Assembly: GCA_964626565.1 (NCBI GenBank)
Contig: CAZVFX010000123.1
Location: 1 to 21,355 of the forward strand
DNA: 21,355 nt
Source: CAZVFX01 sp964626565
GTDB lineage: Bacteria > Myxococcota_A > UBA9042 > CAIXZC01
Reading direction: 5' to 3'
Of this stretch, positions 1 through 8,923 are shown in pieces. Position numbers and translations under genes: made by a program. Positions within the stretch are counted from its first letter, which is position 1. Every line of letters begins with the position of its first letter. The notes beneath the pieces were generated by a model, which ran no database searches, was not told the origin of the DNA, and worked only from the letters and a program-made list of their open reading frames with translations.

Positions 1-74
1 GATTGGAGTATACACCCTTGGCCGGTCTCCCGGAAAGGGTCAGGTTCATTTAGTCTCGGTCTCCAGCCCTTTTC

Positions 75-83
75 TGCTACAAT
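75..83 (+). promoter_or_regulatory. possible extended -10 promoter for the MopE-repeat lipoprotein gene
   Basis: TGCTACAAT matches an extended -10 box (TGn followed by TACAAT, five of six bases of the consensus), 35 bases before the ATG at 119. No good -35 lies at the expected distance, which extended -10 promoters can tolerate. This is a pattern match only. Confidence 0.35.
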
Positions 84-118
84 GGGAAGGCTTGGTGAGC
101 AGTTTGGGAGGCGATAAG

Positions 119-3100
119 ATGGGGAAATTTGTCAGATTCGGGTCCGCGGTGACCTTGTTGTTTCTTTTCGGATGCGCGAGCGGAGTCTCTGAAGCGCCGC
201 TGCTGGAGGTTGGAGCAGAGGAAACCCATGAATACCGGCAGGTTGCCGATGTGGATGAGACCACGCCTGACGTGGTGCTCTTTCCGGAGGTGGTCTCGTG
301 GGACGCCGCCACGGATACGCCGGCGGAATTCACGCCCCTGCCCGATGCAGAACCGGACCTGTGGGAGCCGGGGATTGGCGAGGCGGGTTACCCGTGCTCC
401 GGTGATGATGAATGCCTGTCTGAATTCTGCATTCAGACGGCTGAAGGCAAGCAGTGCACTTCGTTGTGCGTCGAGGAGTGCCCGTTCGACTGGAGTTGCA
501 CTCAGCACACCCCTTCACTTCCTGATCCGATCTCTATTTGCGTACCCACTGCGGTGGAATTGTGCCGCCCATGTTCAACCAATACCGACTGTTGGACCGA
601 CGGAGTCGACGCGGGTCAGTCGTGCCTGGCCTACGGAGCGGGTGGGAACTTCTGCGGCGCCGCCTGCGACAGCGGCGACTGCGGACAGGGTTACGTTTGC
701 GTGCAGGGGAAGGACGTGTCGGGTGCCGACACCACGCAGTGCCGGAAGGCCGAAGGCGAGTGCCCATGTTCCCAATTGGCGATTGACGCCGGGGCTGAAA
801 CCGAGTGTTTCGTTGAGAACGAGTGGGGGATTTGCTACGGCGGCAGACAGTGCGTTGCCGCGGGGCTCGAGCCGTGCTCTGCACAAACTCCGGCGCCGGA
901 GACCTGCAACGGTGCGGACGACGATTGCGACGGCGAGGAAGATGAAGATCTGGAGACCCCACCCTGCCCCGTAGTCAATGAATACGGCACTTGCGCCGGT
1001 TCGCTGGCGTGCGTGAACGGCAAGGCTGTTTGCGAAGGTCCGGAGGCATCGCCGGAAACCTGCGACGGCAAAGACAACGACTGTGACGGTGACGCGGACG
1101 AAGGCTTTCCGGACACCGACAATGACGGAACTGCCGACTGCCTCGTAAACGACGCAGACGGGGACGGAGTCGTGGACGGACTGGACAACTGCCCGTCTCA
1201 CTTCAATCCCGGACAGGACGATTTCGACCTCGACACGGCTGGGGACGCTTGTGACCCGGACGATGACGACGACCAGGTCGCGGACGAAGACGATTGTGCG
1301 CCCAAGGACGGGGACGTATTTCCGGGCAATGAGGAGACCTGCGACGGCAAGGACAACAACTGCAACTTCCTGGTGGACGAAGGAGAACCGGACAGCGACG
1401 GCGACGGCTGGAAGGACTGCGTTGACGACGATGACGACAACGACGGCTTTGTGGACGGCTTGGATTGCGGCCCCACCGACCCGGACGTGCATCCTGATGC
1501 GATGGAGATGTGCGACGGAGTGGACAACAACTGCAACGGCCAGGTGGACGAAGAGCTGGGGACCATCACCTGTGGGAAAGGCGAATGCTACCACACCGTG
1601 CCCAGTTGCGTCGGTGGTATCTCTCAGGCCTGCGATCCCCTGGAAGGTGTTGCTCTCGAGAAATGCGACGGCATGGACAACGATTGCGACGGTCTTACCG
1701 ATGAAGATATGGGCTCAACCACCTGTGGCCTGGGCCCCTGCTTCCACACCATCCAGAATTGCGTCGACGGGGTCAAACAGGTATGCGATCCCAAGGAAGG
1801 CGCGGGAGCGGAGGTCTGCGACGGAATTGATAACGACTGCGACGGCCCCGTTGACGAGGCGCTGGGGACTACCTCCTGCGGCCTCGGGGTGTGCAGCAAG
1901 ACAGTGCCCAACTGCTTGGGCGGCGTACCTCAAGAGTGCGACCCGCTGGCCGGCGCCGGCGTTGAGATTTGCGACGCGGCAGACAACGATTGCGACGGTG
2001 AGGTGGACGAAGAGTTGGGTGAAACCACCTGCGGCCTCGGTGTGTGTTTGCATACTGCGCCCAATTGCGTCGGGGGCACACCTCAGGTCTGCAATCACAT
2101 GGAAGGGTTTGAACTCGAAAAGTGCGACGGCATCGACAACGACTGCGACGGGGTGGTGGACGACGAACAGGGCTGGACAACCTGCGGCCTGGGGCCGTGT
2201 CAGCAAACGGTGCAGAACTGTGTCGATGGCGTACCCCAGGTCTGCGATCCTGAGGAAGGGGCGGAGCCGGAGGTTTGCGATGGCAAGGACAACGACTGCG
2301 ACGGACAGGTTGACGAGGAGATGCCGCTGCTGGCCTGCGGCATCGGCCCCTGTTTCCACACGGTGCAATCGTGTGTTGGTGGAGTATCATTCGAGTGCGA
2401 CCCGCTGGAGAATGCCCAGCCGGAGACGTGCGACGGGGCCGACAACGACTGCGATGGGGAGATAGACGAAGATCTGGGACAGATCTCCTGCGGCGTCGGC
2501 CCCTGCTTTCACTCGGTGTCCAGTTGCGTCGGTGGCATTTCCCAAACCTGCAACCCATTCGAAGGTGTTGAGGTGGAAGAATGCGACGGGATCGACAACG
2601 ACTGCAACGGTTTGGTGGATGAAGACATGGGTCTTGTAAGCTGCGGCGAGGGCGAGTGTTTCCACTGGGTCGAGAAGTGTGTAGACGGAGAGGAACAGGA
2701 GTGCGATCCGCTGGCCGGCGCCCTCCCCGAGGTTTGTGACGGTTTGGACAACGACTGCGACGGCGAAACCGACCCCGAGGACACCGATGGATGTGTCCCG
2801 TATTATGTGGACGAAGACGGCGACGGCTACGGACTGGAAGGGAGTTCGTTGTGCCTTTGTGACGGGGTGCCGCCCTACCTGGCCACCAAGCCCGGGGACT
2901 GCAACGATGACAACATCGTGGTGAATCCGGGAGTCGACGAGGACTGCGATACTGGAGAGGACGAGGACTGCAGCGGCCTGGTTAACGACGGCTGCATCTA
3001 CTCGACCTGTTTTGCAATGCTCCAGAACAACCCCGGCGCCGAGTCCGGCAACTACCAGGTGGACACCGACGGAGTTGGCCCGAAACCGCCGTTTCTCGTC

Positions 3101-3535
3101 GAATGTGACATGGAGACCGAGGGGGGCGGCTGGACCGTGGTTCATCATGACAAAGAGCCGAGTGTCTATCTGCAGGGGTGTGAGCCACAGGGGTGCTATG
3201 AGGTGACACCCATTTACGAAGCCACGCCGGTCCAGATGAACGACGTCGTCGCCTTGTCCAACACGGTGAAACAGTACCTGCTGTACGAGTGCAAAGGCTC
3301 GCTGATCGTAGACAGTTCCGGCCAGTACGGCTGGTGGAACAATGCGTCGGGCGCGAAGATGGGCTACTGGCCCGGCGGTTCGGCCAACTGCGACATCAAT
3401 GACAACGTCTGGCGCCAGGACGGCGGCTGGATCACCGACGCCGTGGACCTGCCCATTTCCAGTGTCAACATGGGCGACCTTTCGCCTCCCGACGAGGAGG
3501 GGCAACTGACCATCGGACCGCTGTATTGCCGCTAG
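119..3535 (+). CDS. large Cys-rich lipoprotein with MopE-type metal-binding repeats, TSP3-like segment and fibrinogen-like C-terminus
   Basis: This is a 1138-residue surface or periplasmic lipoprotein. The ATG at 119 is chosen over an in-frame start at 92 because GGGAGG (106-111) sits 7 bases upstream and the leader then ends at a lipobox, LFGC, with the lipid-attached Cys at residue 19. After an acidic linker (about 25-90) comes a Cys-rich region (about 95-240) of the CSGDDEC type. Single MopE-like motifs (CNGADDDCDG, CDGKDNDCDG) and a thrombospondin type-3-like Asp-rich segment (about 340-450) follow. Residues 465-872 are eight tandem 51-residue repeats, each opening with CDGxDNDCDG. From about 962 to the end, the segment containing ECDMETEGGGWTVV resembles a fibrinogen C-terminal domain (FReD), somewhat short at about 177 residues. 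The family knowledge suggests calcium or other metal binding and surface adhesion; the ligand is unknown. The stop is 10 bases before the ankyrin gene, so the two are probably co-transcribed. Confidence 0.9.
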   Translation: MGKFVRFGSAVTLLFLFGCASGVSEAPLLEVGAEETHEYRQVADVDETTPDVVLFPEVVSWDAATDTPAEFTPLPDAEPDLWEPGIGEAGYPCSGDDECLSEFCIQTAEGKQCTSLCVEECPFDWSCTQHTPSLPDPISICVPTAVELCRPCSTNTDCWTDGVDAGQSCLAYGAGGNFCGAACDSGDCGQGYVCVQGKDVSGADTTQCRKAEGECPCSQLAIDAGAETECFVENEWGICYGGRQCVAAGLEPCSAQTPAPETCNGADDDCDGEEDEDLETPPCPVVNEYGTCAGSLACVNGKAVCEGPEASPETCDGKDNDCDGDADEGFPDTDNDGTADCLVNDADGDGVVDGLDNCPSHFNPGQDDFDLDTAGDACDPDDDDDQVADEDDCAPKDGDVFPGNEETCDGKDNNCNFLVDEGEPDSDGDGWKDCVDDDDDNDGFVDGLDCGPTDPDVHPDAMEMCDGVDNNCNGQVDEELGTITCGKGECYHTVPSCVGGISQACDPLEGVALEKCDGMDNDCDGLTDEDMGSTTCGLGPCFHTIQNCVDGVKQVCDPKEGAGAEVCDGIDNDCDGPVDEALGTTSCGLGVCSKTVPNCLGGVPQECDPLAGAGVEICDAADNDCDGEVDEELGETTCGLGVCLHTAPNCVGGTPQVCNHMEGFELEKCDGIDNDCDGVVDDEQGWTTCGLGPCQQTVQNCVDGVPQVCDPEEGAEPEVCDGKDNDCDGQVDEEMPLLACGIGPCFHTVQSCVGGVSFECDPLENAQPETCDGADNDCDGEIDEDLGQISCGVGPCFHSVSSCVGGISQTCNPFEGVEVEECDGIDNDCNGLVDEDMGLVSCGEGECFHWVEKCVDGEEQECDPLAGALPEVCDGLDNDCDGETDPEDTDGCVPYYVDEDGDGYGLEGSSLCLCDGVPPYLATKPGDCNDDNIVVNPGVDEDCDTGEDEDCSGLVNDGCIYSTCFAMLQNNPGAESGNYQVDTDGVGPKPPFLVECDMETEGGGWTVVHHDKEPSVYLQGCEPQGCYEVTPIYEATPVQMNDVVALSNTVKQYLLYECKGSLIVDSSGQYGWWNNASGAKMGYWPGGSANCDINDNVWRQDGGWITDAVDLPISSVNMGDLSPPDEEGQLTIGPLYCR
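1511..2734 (+). repeat. eight in-frame 153-bp tandem repeats (51 residues each)
   Basis: The 1224 bases encode exactly eight units of 51 residues with no insertion or deletion. Each unit has Cys at positions 1, 8, 21, 26, 33 and 41, begins CDGxDNDCDGxxDE, has a CGxGxC centre and ends near CDPxxGA. A ninth partial unit starts at 2735. The two Cys pairs outside the MopE motif suggest a disulfide-stapled module rather than the bare MopE motif. Confidence 0.9.
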
Positions 3536-3545
3536 GGGGGACTGC

Positions 3546-4169
3546 ATGCGCAAATTGGGATGGACAACTGTTCTGGCGGTATTGCTGGCCTGTCATCTCT
3601 CCGCACCGGCGGTTGCAGAGGACCCGCCGGACGTTGCGGCCGCGCCTGAACCGGAGGTAAAAGCCTCGCTGCACGGTCCCGTGGCCGACGCCAAGGTGGA
3701 GGAGGTAAAGGCGTTGCTGGCCGCAGGTGCCGACGTCAACGAAGTAGACGAGTACGGGCGGACGCCACTGCACAAGGCAACCTACCCGACCTTCAAGAAC
3801 CCGGGGCACCTCGTGATCGCGGGAGTGCTCCTGAAGAACGGAGCCGATGCCAATGCAAAAAGCCAGGGCGACGCGACCCCGCTGCACATGGCGGAGGCTG
3901 AGTTCGTGGAGCTGCTGGTCAAACATGGTGCGAAGCTGGACGTCCAGGATGTCAACGGGCAGACCGCGCTGCACCACGCGGCCTGGCTCGACCGAACCGA
4001 GAAGGTGAAGCTGCTGCTGAAGGCAGGCGCGGACCCCTCCATCAAGGACAAGAACGGCCATACCGCCCTGGACCGGGCGATGGTTACCACCGACTATCCC
4101 CGGCCCAAAGAGATCAAGGAGATGTTGAAGCGGGCGATGGAGAAGGCGGAGAAGGAAGAGGCGCGGTGA
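3546..4169 (+). CDS. exported ankyrin-repeat protein
   Basis: This 207-residue protein has a leader ending AVA at about residue 24. An LLAC at 13-16 could also be read as a weak lipobox, so lipidation is open. Residues about 41-200 hold roughly five ankyrin repeats; the clearest carry GRTPLHKA, TPLHMAE, GQTALHHAAW and GHTALDRAM, with LLxxGADxN turns between them. The C-terminus is a short charged helix rich in Lys and Glu. Ankyrin repeats bind protein partners; the partner is unknown, but the adjacent large lipoprotein is an obvious candidate. The ATG lies 10 bases after that gene's stop, and a run of six G (3535-3540) overlapping that stop may serve as ribosome binding site, so the two genes look like one operon. 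The stop codon is part of a heptamer repeat at the convergent junction that follows. Confidence 0.88.
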   Translation: MRKLGWTTVLAVLLACHLSAPAVAEDPPDVAAAPEPEVKASLHGPVADAKVEEVKALLAAGADVNEVDEYGRTPLHKATYPTFKNPGHLVIAGVLLKNGADANAKSQGDATPLHMAEAEFVELLVKHGAKLDVQDVNGQTALHHAAWLDRTEKVKLLLKAGADPSIKDKNGHTALDRAMVTTDYPRPKEIKEMLKRAMEKAEKEEAR

Positions 4170-4190
4170 GCGGTGAGCGGTGAGCTTTGA
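4163..4190. repeat. 7-bp tandem repeat at a convergent gene junction
   Basis: GCGGTGA occurs three times in perfect 7-base phase, followed by GCTTTGA. The TGA of the first unit is the stop codon of the ankyrin gene. The repeat fills most of the 30-base gap to the convergent gene ending at 4200. A second, differently worded heptamer array fills the only other convergent junction in the window. Confidence 0.8.
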
Positions 4191-4199
4191 GCCAAAACA

Positions 4200-5579
4200 T
4201 CAAGGCTTCGGGACGCCTTTGGTTACGACGCGGATGGGGAGGACGTTGGTGGCCATGGCGAAATCTTCTTCGTACTCGATTTGCAGCAGGTAGACTCCCG
4301 GGACAGACAGGTCGTACAGTTCGGTGAGGTCGTAGTCGCCCTCGGTGATATCCACCTTGCCGGGAGGCAGGCTCCAGCGAACGTTTTTGCCACGTTTCCC
4401 TCTGGGGGCAAACGCCTGCAACACCTTCTTTCCGTAGGGCGTCAACGGCGCCTCTCCGCCGTTAGGCCGGTAGAGGCGGACCCGGTGGTTAGGCCAGAAG
4501 CCGGCGTGCCACACCACCTGCGTCTTTTTGCTTACATTCTTCACTTCGTAGCGCATGACCGCCTTTGCTCCGACTGCCAGCACTGGAAACGAATGGTCTC
4601 GTCGCTCCTTCAGCATCACCCGGGAGCGAACTCCCACCAGGCCCGAATCCTCGGACTCCGGGTCCTGCCCGACCTTTGCTGCGAGCGCTCCCCAGGGGAC
4701 GACCGGGGGCTGGGCGATGCCGGCCACTGAAGACACCCCTTCCTCGACGCCCGGGCACTCCTCGATCTCGAAGCATGTGTCGTAGGGTATGAGCGGGCAT
4801 TGCGCCAGTTCAGTGGCTTCGCCTTGAAGGCTTCGTCTGTAGTTGGCGGCATCGCCAAAAGAATCGTAGGGTACAAATGTCTTGTACCCGTCAGCAGGGC
4901 ACTTGCCCTCCAGTTGCGGTCGGCGCACCAGCTTGTTCTTCTTCGAATCAAAACTGAACGCAGCGAAACTCCGCGCGCTGGAAATGGGAAGCCAGGGCAG
5001 ACTGTGATCGCCAAGATCCATCATGTAGAACAGGCCTTCTCCCACCTCTTCCTTTGTTTCGATACACAGCTCGGTGACTTTGTCGCCGTCCAGGTCCACG
5101 GTCCGGTAGCGGCGCGATTTCAGCGTGGTGCGGCAGTCCACAACGTTGCGATCCCACTGGTTCAAAGTGTGCAGCACTGTGGGTGTTCTGCCGCCAGTTA
5201 GCAGCACAATGTCTTCTTCATCCCCGTACATACCGTCCCACTCATGACTGTGGTGATAAACCGCGGCCCAGATAGCCTGCCCGCCGACCTCAAGCGAACC
5301 GGTGCTCCTGTATAGACAGCGATGAGTCTCTTTGTCGGCCGGTTGACTGTCGGCCCGGGAACGGCTGCACTCCAGCGCCTCATTCCACTTGTCTTCTTCG
5401 AACAGCGCCAGGCCGTGGTCTTCATGCCGGGCGTAGTGACCTTCCTGCGGTCCCGGCCAGTCCAACTCGATACTCTCGGGAACTGTAGCCGCCCGTTTCG
5501 GCTCACCTGCCCACACGGTAGCCGACAGCCCCAGTATCAGCACAAGGAGCGCTGAACTTGTAATGTGCTTCAGCCTCAT
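4200..5579 (-). CDS. exported protein of unknown function with FG-GAP-like and Ig-like segments
   Basis: This 459-residue protein has a classic Sec signal peptide: basic start MRLKH, hydrophobic core, and cleavage near VWA at residue 24. GGAGGAG a few bases upstream of the ATG at 5579 supports the start. The family is not recognised. A central strand-turn motif VDLDGDKVTELCIET resembles the Asp-rich loops of FG-GAP or VCBS-type propeller proteins, but only one clear copy is seen. The last 120 residues or so (from MRYEVKNVSKKTQ) read as a beta-sandwich, with alternating hydrophobic strands and a PGVYLLQIEYEE edge typical of Ig-like folds. Several Cys residues fit a periplasmic location. It lies 70 bases after the 3D-domain gene on the same strand, with no clear promoter between, so it may be the last gene of that operon. 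Confidence 0.8.
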   Translation of the reverse strand: MRLKHITSSALLVLILGLSATVWAGEPKRAATVPESIELDWPGPQEGHYARHEDHGLALFEEDKWNEALECSRSRADSQPADKETHRCLYRSTGSLEVGGQAIWAAVYHHSHEWDGMYGDEEDIVLLTGGRTPTVLHTLNQWDRNVVDCRTTLKSRRYRTVDLDGDKVTELCIETKEEVGEGLFYMMDLGDHSLPWLPISSARSFAAFSFDSKKNKLVRRPQLEGKCPADGYKTFVPYDSFGDAANYRRSLQGEATELAQCPLIPYDTCFEIEECPGVEEGVSSVAGIAQPPVVPWGALAAKVGQDPESEDSGLVGVRSRVMLKERRDHSFPVLAVGAKAVMRYEVKNVSKKTQVVWHAGFWPNHRVRLYRPNGGEAPLTPYGKKVLQAFAPRGKRGKNVRWSLPPGKVDITEGDYDLTELYDLSVPGVYLLQIEYEEDFAMATNVLPIRVVTKGVPKP

Positions 5580-5649
5580 CTTCTCCTCCGTTCCTCCAGC
5601 CTACTGCCATGGAAGTCTCCCCGGTCTACGAATCCAGCCGTCCAATGGT

Positions 5650-6483
5650 TCATGGGAGGGGGAAAAACTCACCCAGGTCGTTCGCGGACGCGGGGCAGAA
5701 AGGCGATTCGGAGAACAGGTCCACCGAGTAGTCATCGGGAAACACCCCGTACAAGTACTCGGCATGATCGTGGTGGAGAACGTACAGGTCGAGGAGCTGT
5801 GGGCCGAGTGACCAGCCGGTGTCGTTCACCAGCAGGCAGCCGTCGTGTTTTGCGGTACCACCGGCCGCGGGGACCTGGACCCCGTCCACGTCCGGAACGT
5901 AGACCACCTGTCCCTGAAGTCCCCATGCAACTCCGAGTGCAATGGATCGAAAAGGCCTCAGCGGCCCTTCGGAGCCCAGCCCGTAGGGCTCGGCGTCGGG
6001 ATCTCCCTCGATAAAACACCAGGCGGTGGCTGAGAAATTGCAAGTAGTGTGCAAGGTTACAAGCCTTCCGTCTTTCAGCTTGCCGGTGCCTTCCATGACC
6101 AGAGCTGAGGCAAATCCCTCTGATACTGTGGCGATAACCGACTTGTCCACCCTCACCAGCTCTACCTCCGGCGGTCCGGGGTGGTCTTCTTCGTGCACTT
6201 GCCAGTAGTAGACCAGCTCGAATATCCCCACCAGCTTCCCAAACGCGGTGCTATCGCCGGGCCCTGCTTCGGAATCGCTCCCGACATCCGGCAAGTCCGT
6301 CGGCGCCGGAGTCGTGTCAACCGCGACGTTTGACGACCAGTCAGTCTCCTCCCATGGGAGCTTGACATCGCAGCCGTATCCGGCGCACAGGCCGAGCAGG
6401 AGGCTGAGGGCAAGAGTGCAGGGAGTTCTTGTTTTCGACCATCTCACAATAATCAGGATAGGGAGACACCGGGAGAGTGTCAA
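5650..6483 (-). CDS. exported 3D-domain (double-psi beta-barrel) protein
   Basis: The product is up to 277 residues. The earliest start is a TTG at 6483 that overlaps the upstream gene's TGA (TTGA), suggesting translational coupling. A GTG at 6447 would give a more normal 25-residue leader; neither has a strong ribosome binding site. The leader ends LLLGLCAGYGC, so the protein is exported and perhaps a lipoprotein, although the lipobox is poor. An acidic Asp/Pro/Thr linker follows. The C-terminal half matches the 3D domain found in MltA-type lytic transglycosylases and resuscitation-factor-like proteins: LRPFRSIALGV, then a VVYVPDVDG strand, then VNDTG (Asp at about 221) and LLDLYV (Asp at about 232). 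Those Asp residues are the family hallmark. Peptidoglycan cleavage or binding is therefore a reasonable inference, but enzymatic activity is not proven. Confidence 0.75.
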   Translation of the reverse strand: MTLSRCLPILIIVRWSKTRTPCTLALSLLLGLCAGYGCDVKLPWEETDWSSNVAVDTTPAPTDLPDVGSDSEAGPGDSTAFGKLVGIFELVYYWQVHEEDHPGPPEVELVRVDKSVIATVSEGFASALVMEGTGKLKDGRLVTLHTTCNFSATAWCFIEGDPDAEPYGLGSEGPLRPFRSIALGVAWGLQGQVVYVPDVDGVQVPAAGGTAKHDGCLLVNDTGWSLGPQLLDLYVLHHDHAEYLYGVFPDDYSVDLFSESPFCPASANDLGEFFPLP

Positions 6484-8510
6484 TCAAGCTGGAGCACCCA
6501 GCGAAGGCTGAGCAACGGATGAGCGGCGAGGGGGGAAACCGGGATTCTGGCGGAAGCGGTGCACCAGCCGGGCGGTAATCCGGCGTGCCCGCCCCGGGCC
6601 AACAGGTAGTCCTCCTCCGCAGACGAATCAGTGCTGACCGTACCCGGAATCTGGTACCCGCCGGCGTACGTACCCCAGACCAACTCGGCCGCATTTCCCA
6701 ACACGTCGTACAGCCCGAACCCGTTGGGCTCTTTGAGCCCCACTTTGTGCAACGCACCTCCGGAGTTCCCGGCGTACCACGCCAGCGGGTCGAGGTTCTC
6801 GTCCGCCCCTTCGCAAGATGTGAGTCCGCCTCCGTAGAGAGGAGTCGCACTACCCGCCCGGGCCAGGTATTCCCACTCGGATTCCGACGGCAGACGGAAG
6901 CCGCAGAAGGAATCATGGTCCCACGAGAACAGACCATCCTCCTCAACTTCGTAGCAGGGCGGAAGACCGTAGGCCTTGGAAAGTCGATTCAGAAAGCTGA
7001 ACGCATCCGCGGGCCGCGCGGCTGCCGGGTACTCGCCGGGGGTAGTCACCTGCAGTTCCGGCATTACCAGGTTCCACAGTTCGGCGGAGACTTCTGTGCG
7101 GCCGACGGCCAGCGGATGAGAGAGGGTGAGCGATGGCGCTAACTCCCCCGGCACTGAGGGGCAGGCCGGCTCCGTGTAAGGGCCGCCATCAAGTTGGCCG
7201 GCGGGCACCATGGTCAGCCCTTCAAAGCCGATGCCCAATGACACGCATTTCTCGCTGTCGTCACACACGGCCCCCAGGCCACAAACTTCGCCTGGCCCCC
7301 TGAAGGAGTAGTCCTCGGCATCGAACCACGGCAAGCATGCCCGGCAGGGGTCTTGTGGGTGCACGGTACCCGCCGGAAGACAGGAATCCTCCACCGCACA
7401 GAAGAACGGCTGGACCCTGGTTTTGCAGCTCTCACCGTCCTCGCTTTGTCCCCATTGAAGGCACACTGCAACCTGGGGCACTTCAGGCAGCTCGTCATTG
7501 CAGGCGCCAACACCTTCGTCGGGCAAAGCCGCACCGGGCGCGGGAATACCGAGGGAGCACCAGAGAATCTCGGTGCCGCAGGCATCTTGTTCCAGCACCC
7601 TTCCTGCGCACTCCTCCCAGTCAACGAAACAGGACGAGGTTTCTCCCAGTTCGTCGCCCAGGCAGGTGTGCAAGGCAAGGAAGGCAGACCGCTGGTCTTC
7701 TGCCACCAACCCGGCGAGACAGTCATCCCAACCGGCAGGGTCTTGGACCGTTTCGAGACAAAGCAGCGTGGCCAGGCATTCGCTGACGCAGTTGCCGTTT
7801 CCGTCACAGGCCTTACCGTCACCGCACACCCCGCACACTCCTCCGCACCCGTCATTTCCACATTGCTTTCCCGTGCAGGCAAGCGGGCACACGGGAGGTG
7901 GGGTCCAGGTCACCTTCTGCTGGTTGACGGGCACCGCAAGCAGAGCTTTGTAAGCAGGTTCAAGGCTCGGAGAGGGCATAACCTCCCCCCGACGGCGGGG
8001 CCGGAATATCTCGCCGGGAATCGTCGCCGCGGGAGCAGCCGGGTCTTGCTCGGCAAAGACCACACCGCCTTCGAGCCGCCCGCCATCCTCCGCACATGAT
8101 GCGATAGCCAGACCGCCGGCGGCCGCGGCCAGGCAGGAAAGAACCAGAGATACGACCGTGGCAATCAGACCCCGCCCTTTTTCCCCTTGCACCCAGGCCT
8201 GCCTCTCCTCACGGACCATGGCTTCGCCCGGGTCCCAGGCAGAGTCGACCTCGACCCCTTCCCACCAATCCTCGTCGAACGGGGTAACGTGAACAACGGT
8301 CTCGCATCTCGCCTTGGCCTGAGACAGCTCCCCCTCCCCGGACGGAGCAATCGCGCACAGCCGTTCAGCAGTCCACCGGACCGCGGGGCTCTCATGCGCG
8401 AATTTGAAGAGAAAGAACTCGAAATAGCCGCACGCCTCACACAGCTCTTCTCCTTCACGTGCGACCTCACCGCACTTACCACAACGCCTGAACCATCTTG
8501 CATCTTTCAT
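6480..8510 (-). CDS. zinc-ribbon, membrane-anchored, FGE-sulfatase-like domain protein
   Basis: This 676-residue protein starts at an ATG preceded by GGGAGG. Residues 10-27 form a CX2C-X10-CX2C zinc ribbon. After a charged segment, one hydrophobic span (about 113-138) follows basic residues, so the N-terminus should be cytoplasmic and the rest outside. Residues about 205-245 are Cys/Gly-rich (CGNDGCGGVCGVCGDGKAC), and further Cys-rich spacer follows. From about 428 (GLTMVPAGQ) to the end is an FGE-sulfatase fold with FRLPSESEWEYLARAG and EPNGFGLYDVLGNAAELVW, both family signatures. The usual C-terminal RGGSW...RxAxR stretch is altered (ARGGHAGLPPGWCTASARIP), and the paired catalytic Cys of true formylglycine-generating enzymes is not seen. 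A binding role, as for many FGE-like C-lectin-fold proteins, is therefore more likely than catalysis. It heads an operon with the 3D-domain gene, which overlaps its stop. Confidence 0.85.
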   Translation of the reverse strand: MKDARWFRRCGKCGEVAREGEELCEACGYFEFFLFKFAHESPAVRWTAERLCAIAPSGEGELSQAKARCETVVHVTPFDEDWWEGVEVDSAWDPGEAMVREERQAWVQGEKGRGLIATVVSLVLSCLAAAAGGLAIASCAEDGGRLEGGVVFAEQDPAAPAATIPGEIFRPRRRGEVMPSPSLEPAYKALLAVPVNQQKVTWTPPPVCPLACTGKQCGNDGCGGVCGVCGDGKACDGNGNCVSECLATLLCLETVQDPAGWDDCLAGLVAEDQRSAFLALHTCLGDELGETSSCFVDWEECAGRVLEQDACGTEILWCSLGIPAPGAALPDEGVGACNDELPEVPQVAVCLQWGQSEDGESCKTRVQPFFCAVEDSCLPAGTVHPQDPCRACLPWFDAEDYSFRGPGEVCGLGAVCDDSEKCVSLGIGFEGLTMVPAGQLDGGPYTEPACPSVPGELAPSLTLSHPLAVGRTEVSAELWNLVMPELQVTTPGEYPAAARPADAFSFLNRLSKAYGLPPCYEVEEDGLFSWDHDSFCGFRLPSESEWEYLARAGSATPLYGGGLTSCEGADENLDPLAWYAGNSGGALHKVGLKEPNGFGLYDVLGNAAELVWGTYAGGYQIPGTVSTDSSAEEDYLLARGGHAGLPPGWCTASARIPVSPLAAHPLLSLRWVLQLD

Positions 8511-8923
8511 TCTGGCACCTCCCTCGTTTGCCGATTGTCACCGCCCTACATGCATAGTTTGGCGAAAGCCCGGGGCCGAAGTCCTCAAGTACGGCCGGAC
8601 ATTCTTCCTTGCGCGGCAATGGCGAAATCCCCCCAGCACAGAACCTGTCCGGGCGTTGCGTTTTCGAAATGCCTTTAGGGGGTGGAGAGGGGCAAATGAG
8701 AGGAATTCTCACAGCAACCACGGTGTTTCCCATACTGATGACGGCCAACGAGACGGAGAACCGGCAAACCAGCAGTTTCGAATTCGCAACCGATTCCGGA
8801 GTCAAAGGATCTGCAACATACGCAGAGGCAGATGCGCAACGCGGTGATTCTTATCGGTTGTGCACGCTTCTTTTTCGAGGTTGGTCAAAGTAACGTGAAC
8901 TTAGGCTAAGCGGGAGGGATGCG
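8511..8923. other. 413-base divergent intergenic region, no firm gene
   Basis: This region separates the divergent FGE-like and HTH-TPR genes and should hold promoters for both, but no convincing -35/-10 pair was found on either strand. The only small-ORF candidate is ATG 8696 to stop 8893 on the plus strand, 65 residues, with GGAGAGGGG just upstream. Its third-position GC is near 50 percent, well below the neighbours, and it has no recognisable domain or signal, so it is not called as a gene. Confidence 0.5.

Noticed and set aside
575..1594. Long minus-strand ORFs across the MopE-repeat gene
   Set aside because: These are antisense shadows created by GC-rich codon bias in the real plus-strand gene, lacking start signals.
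2387..3553. 388-codon minus-strand ORF opposite the repeat and fibrinogen-like regions
   Set aside because: Antisense shadow; the plus frame has domains and a lipobox, and this frame has neither.
6480..8510. True formylglycine-generating sulfatase-activating enzyme
   Set aside because: The paired catalytic Cys region is not recognisable and no sulfatase gene is in the window.
8476..8805. Minus-strand 109-codon ORF overlapping the start of the FGE-like gene
   Set aside because: It overlaps a well-supported gene start in another frame and the protein has no recognisable features.
8696..8893. Plus-strand 65-codon ORF with a plausible ribosome site in the divergent intergenic region
   Set aside because: Third-position GC is about 50 percent against much higher values in the neighbours, with no domain or signal peptide; kept only as a note in the intergenic entry.
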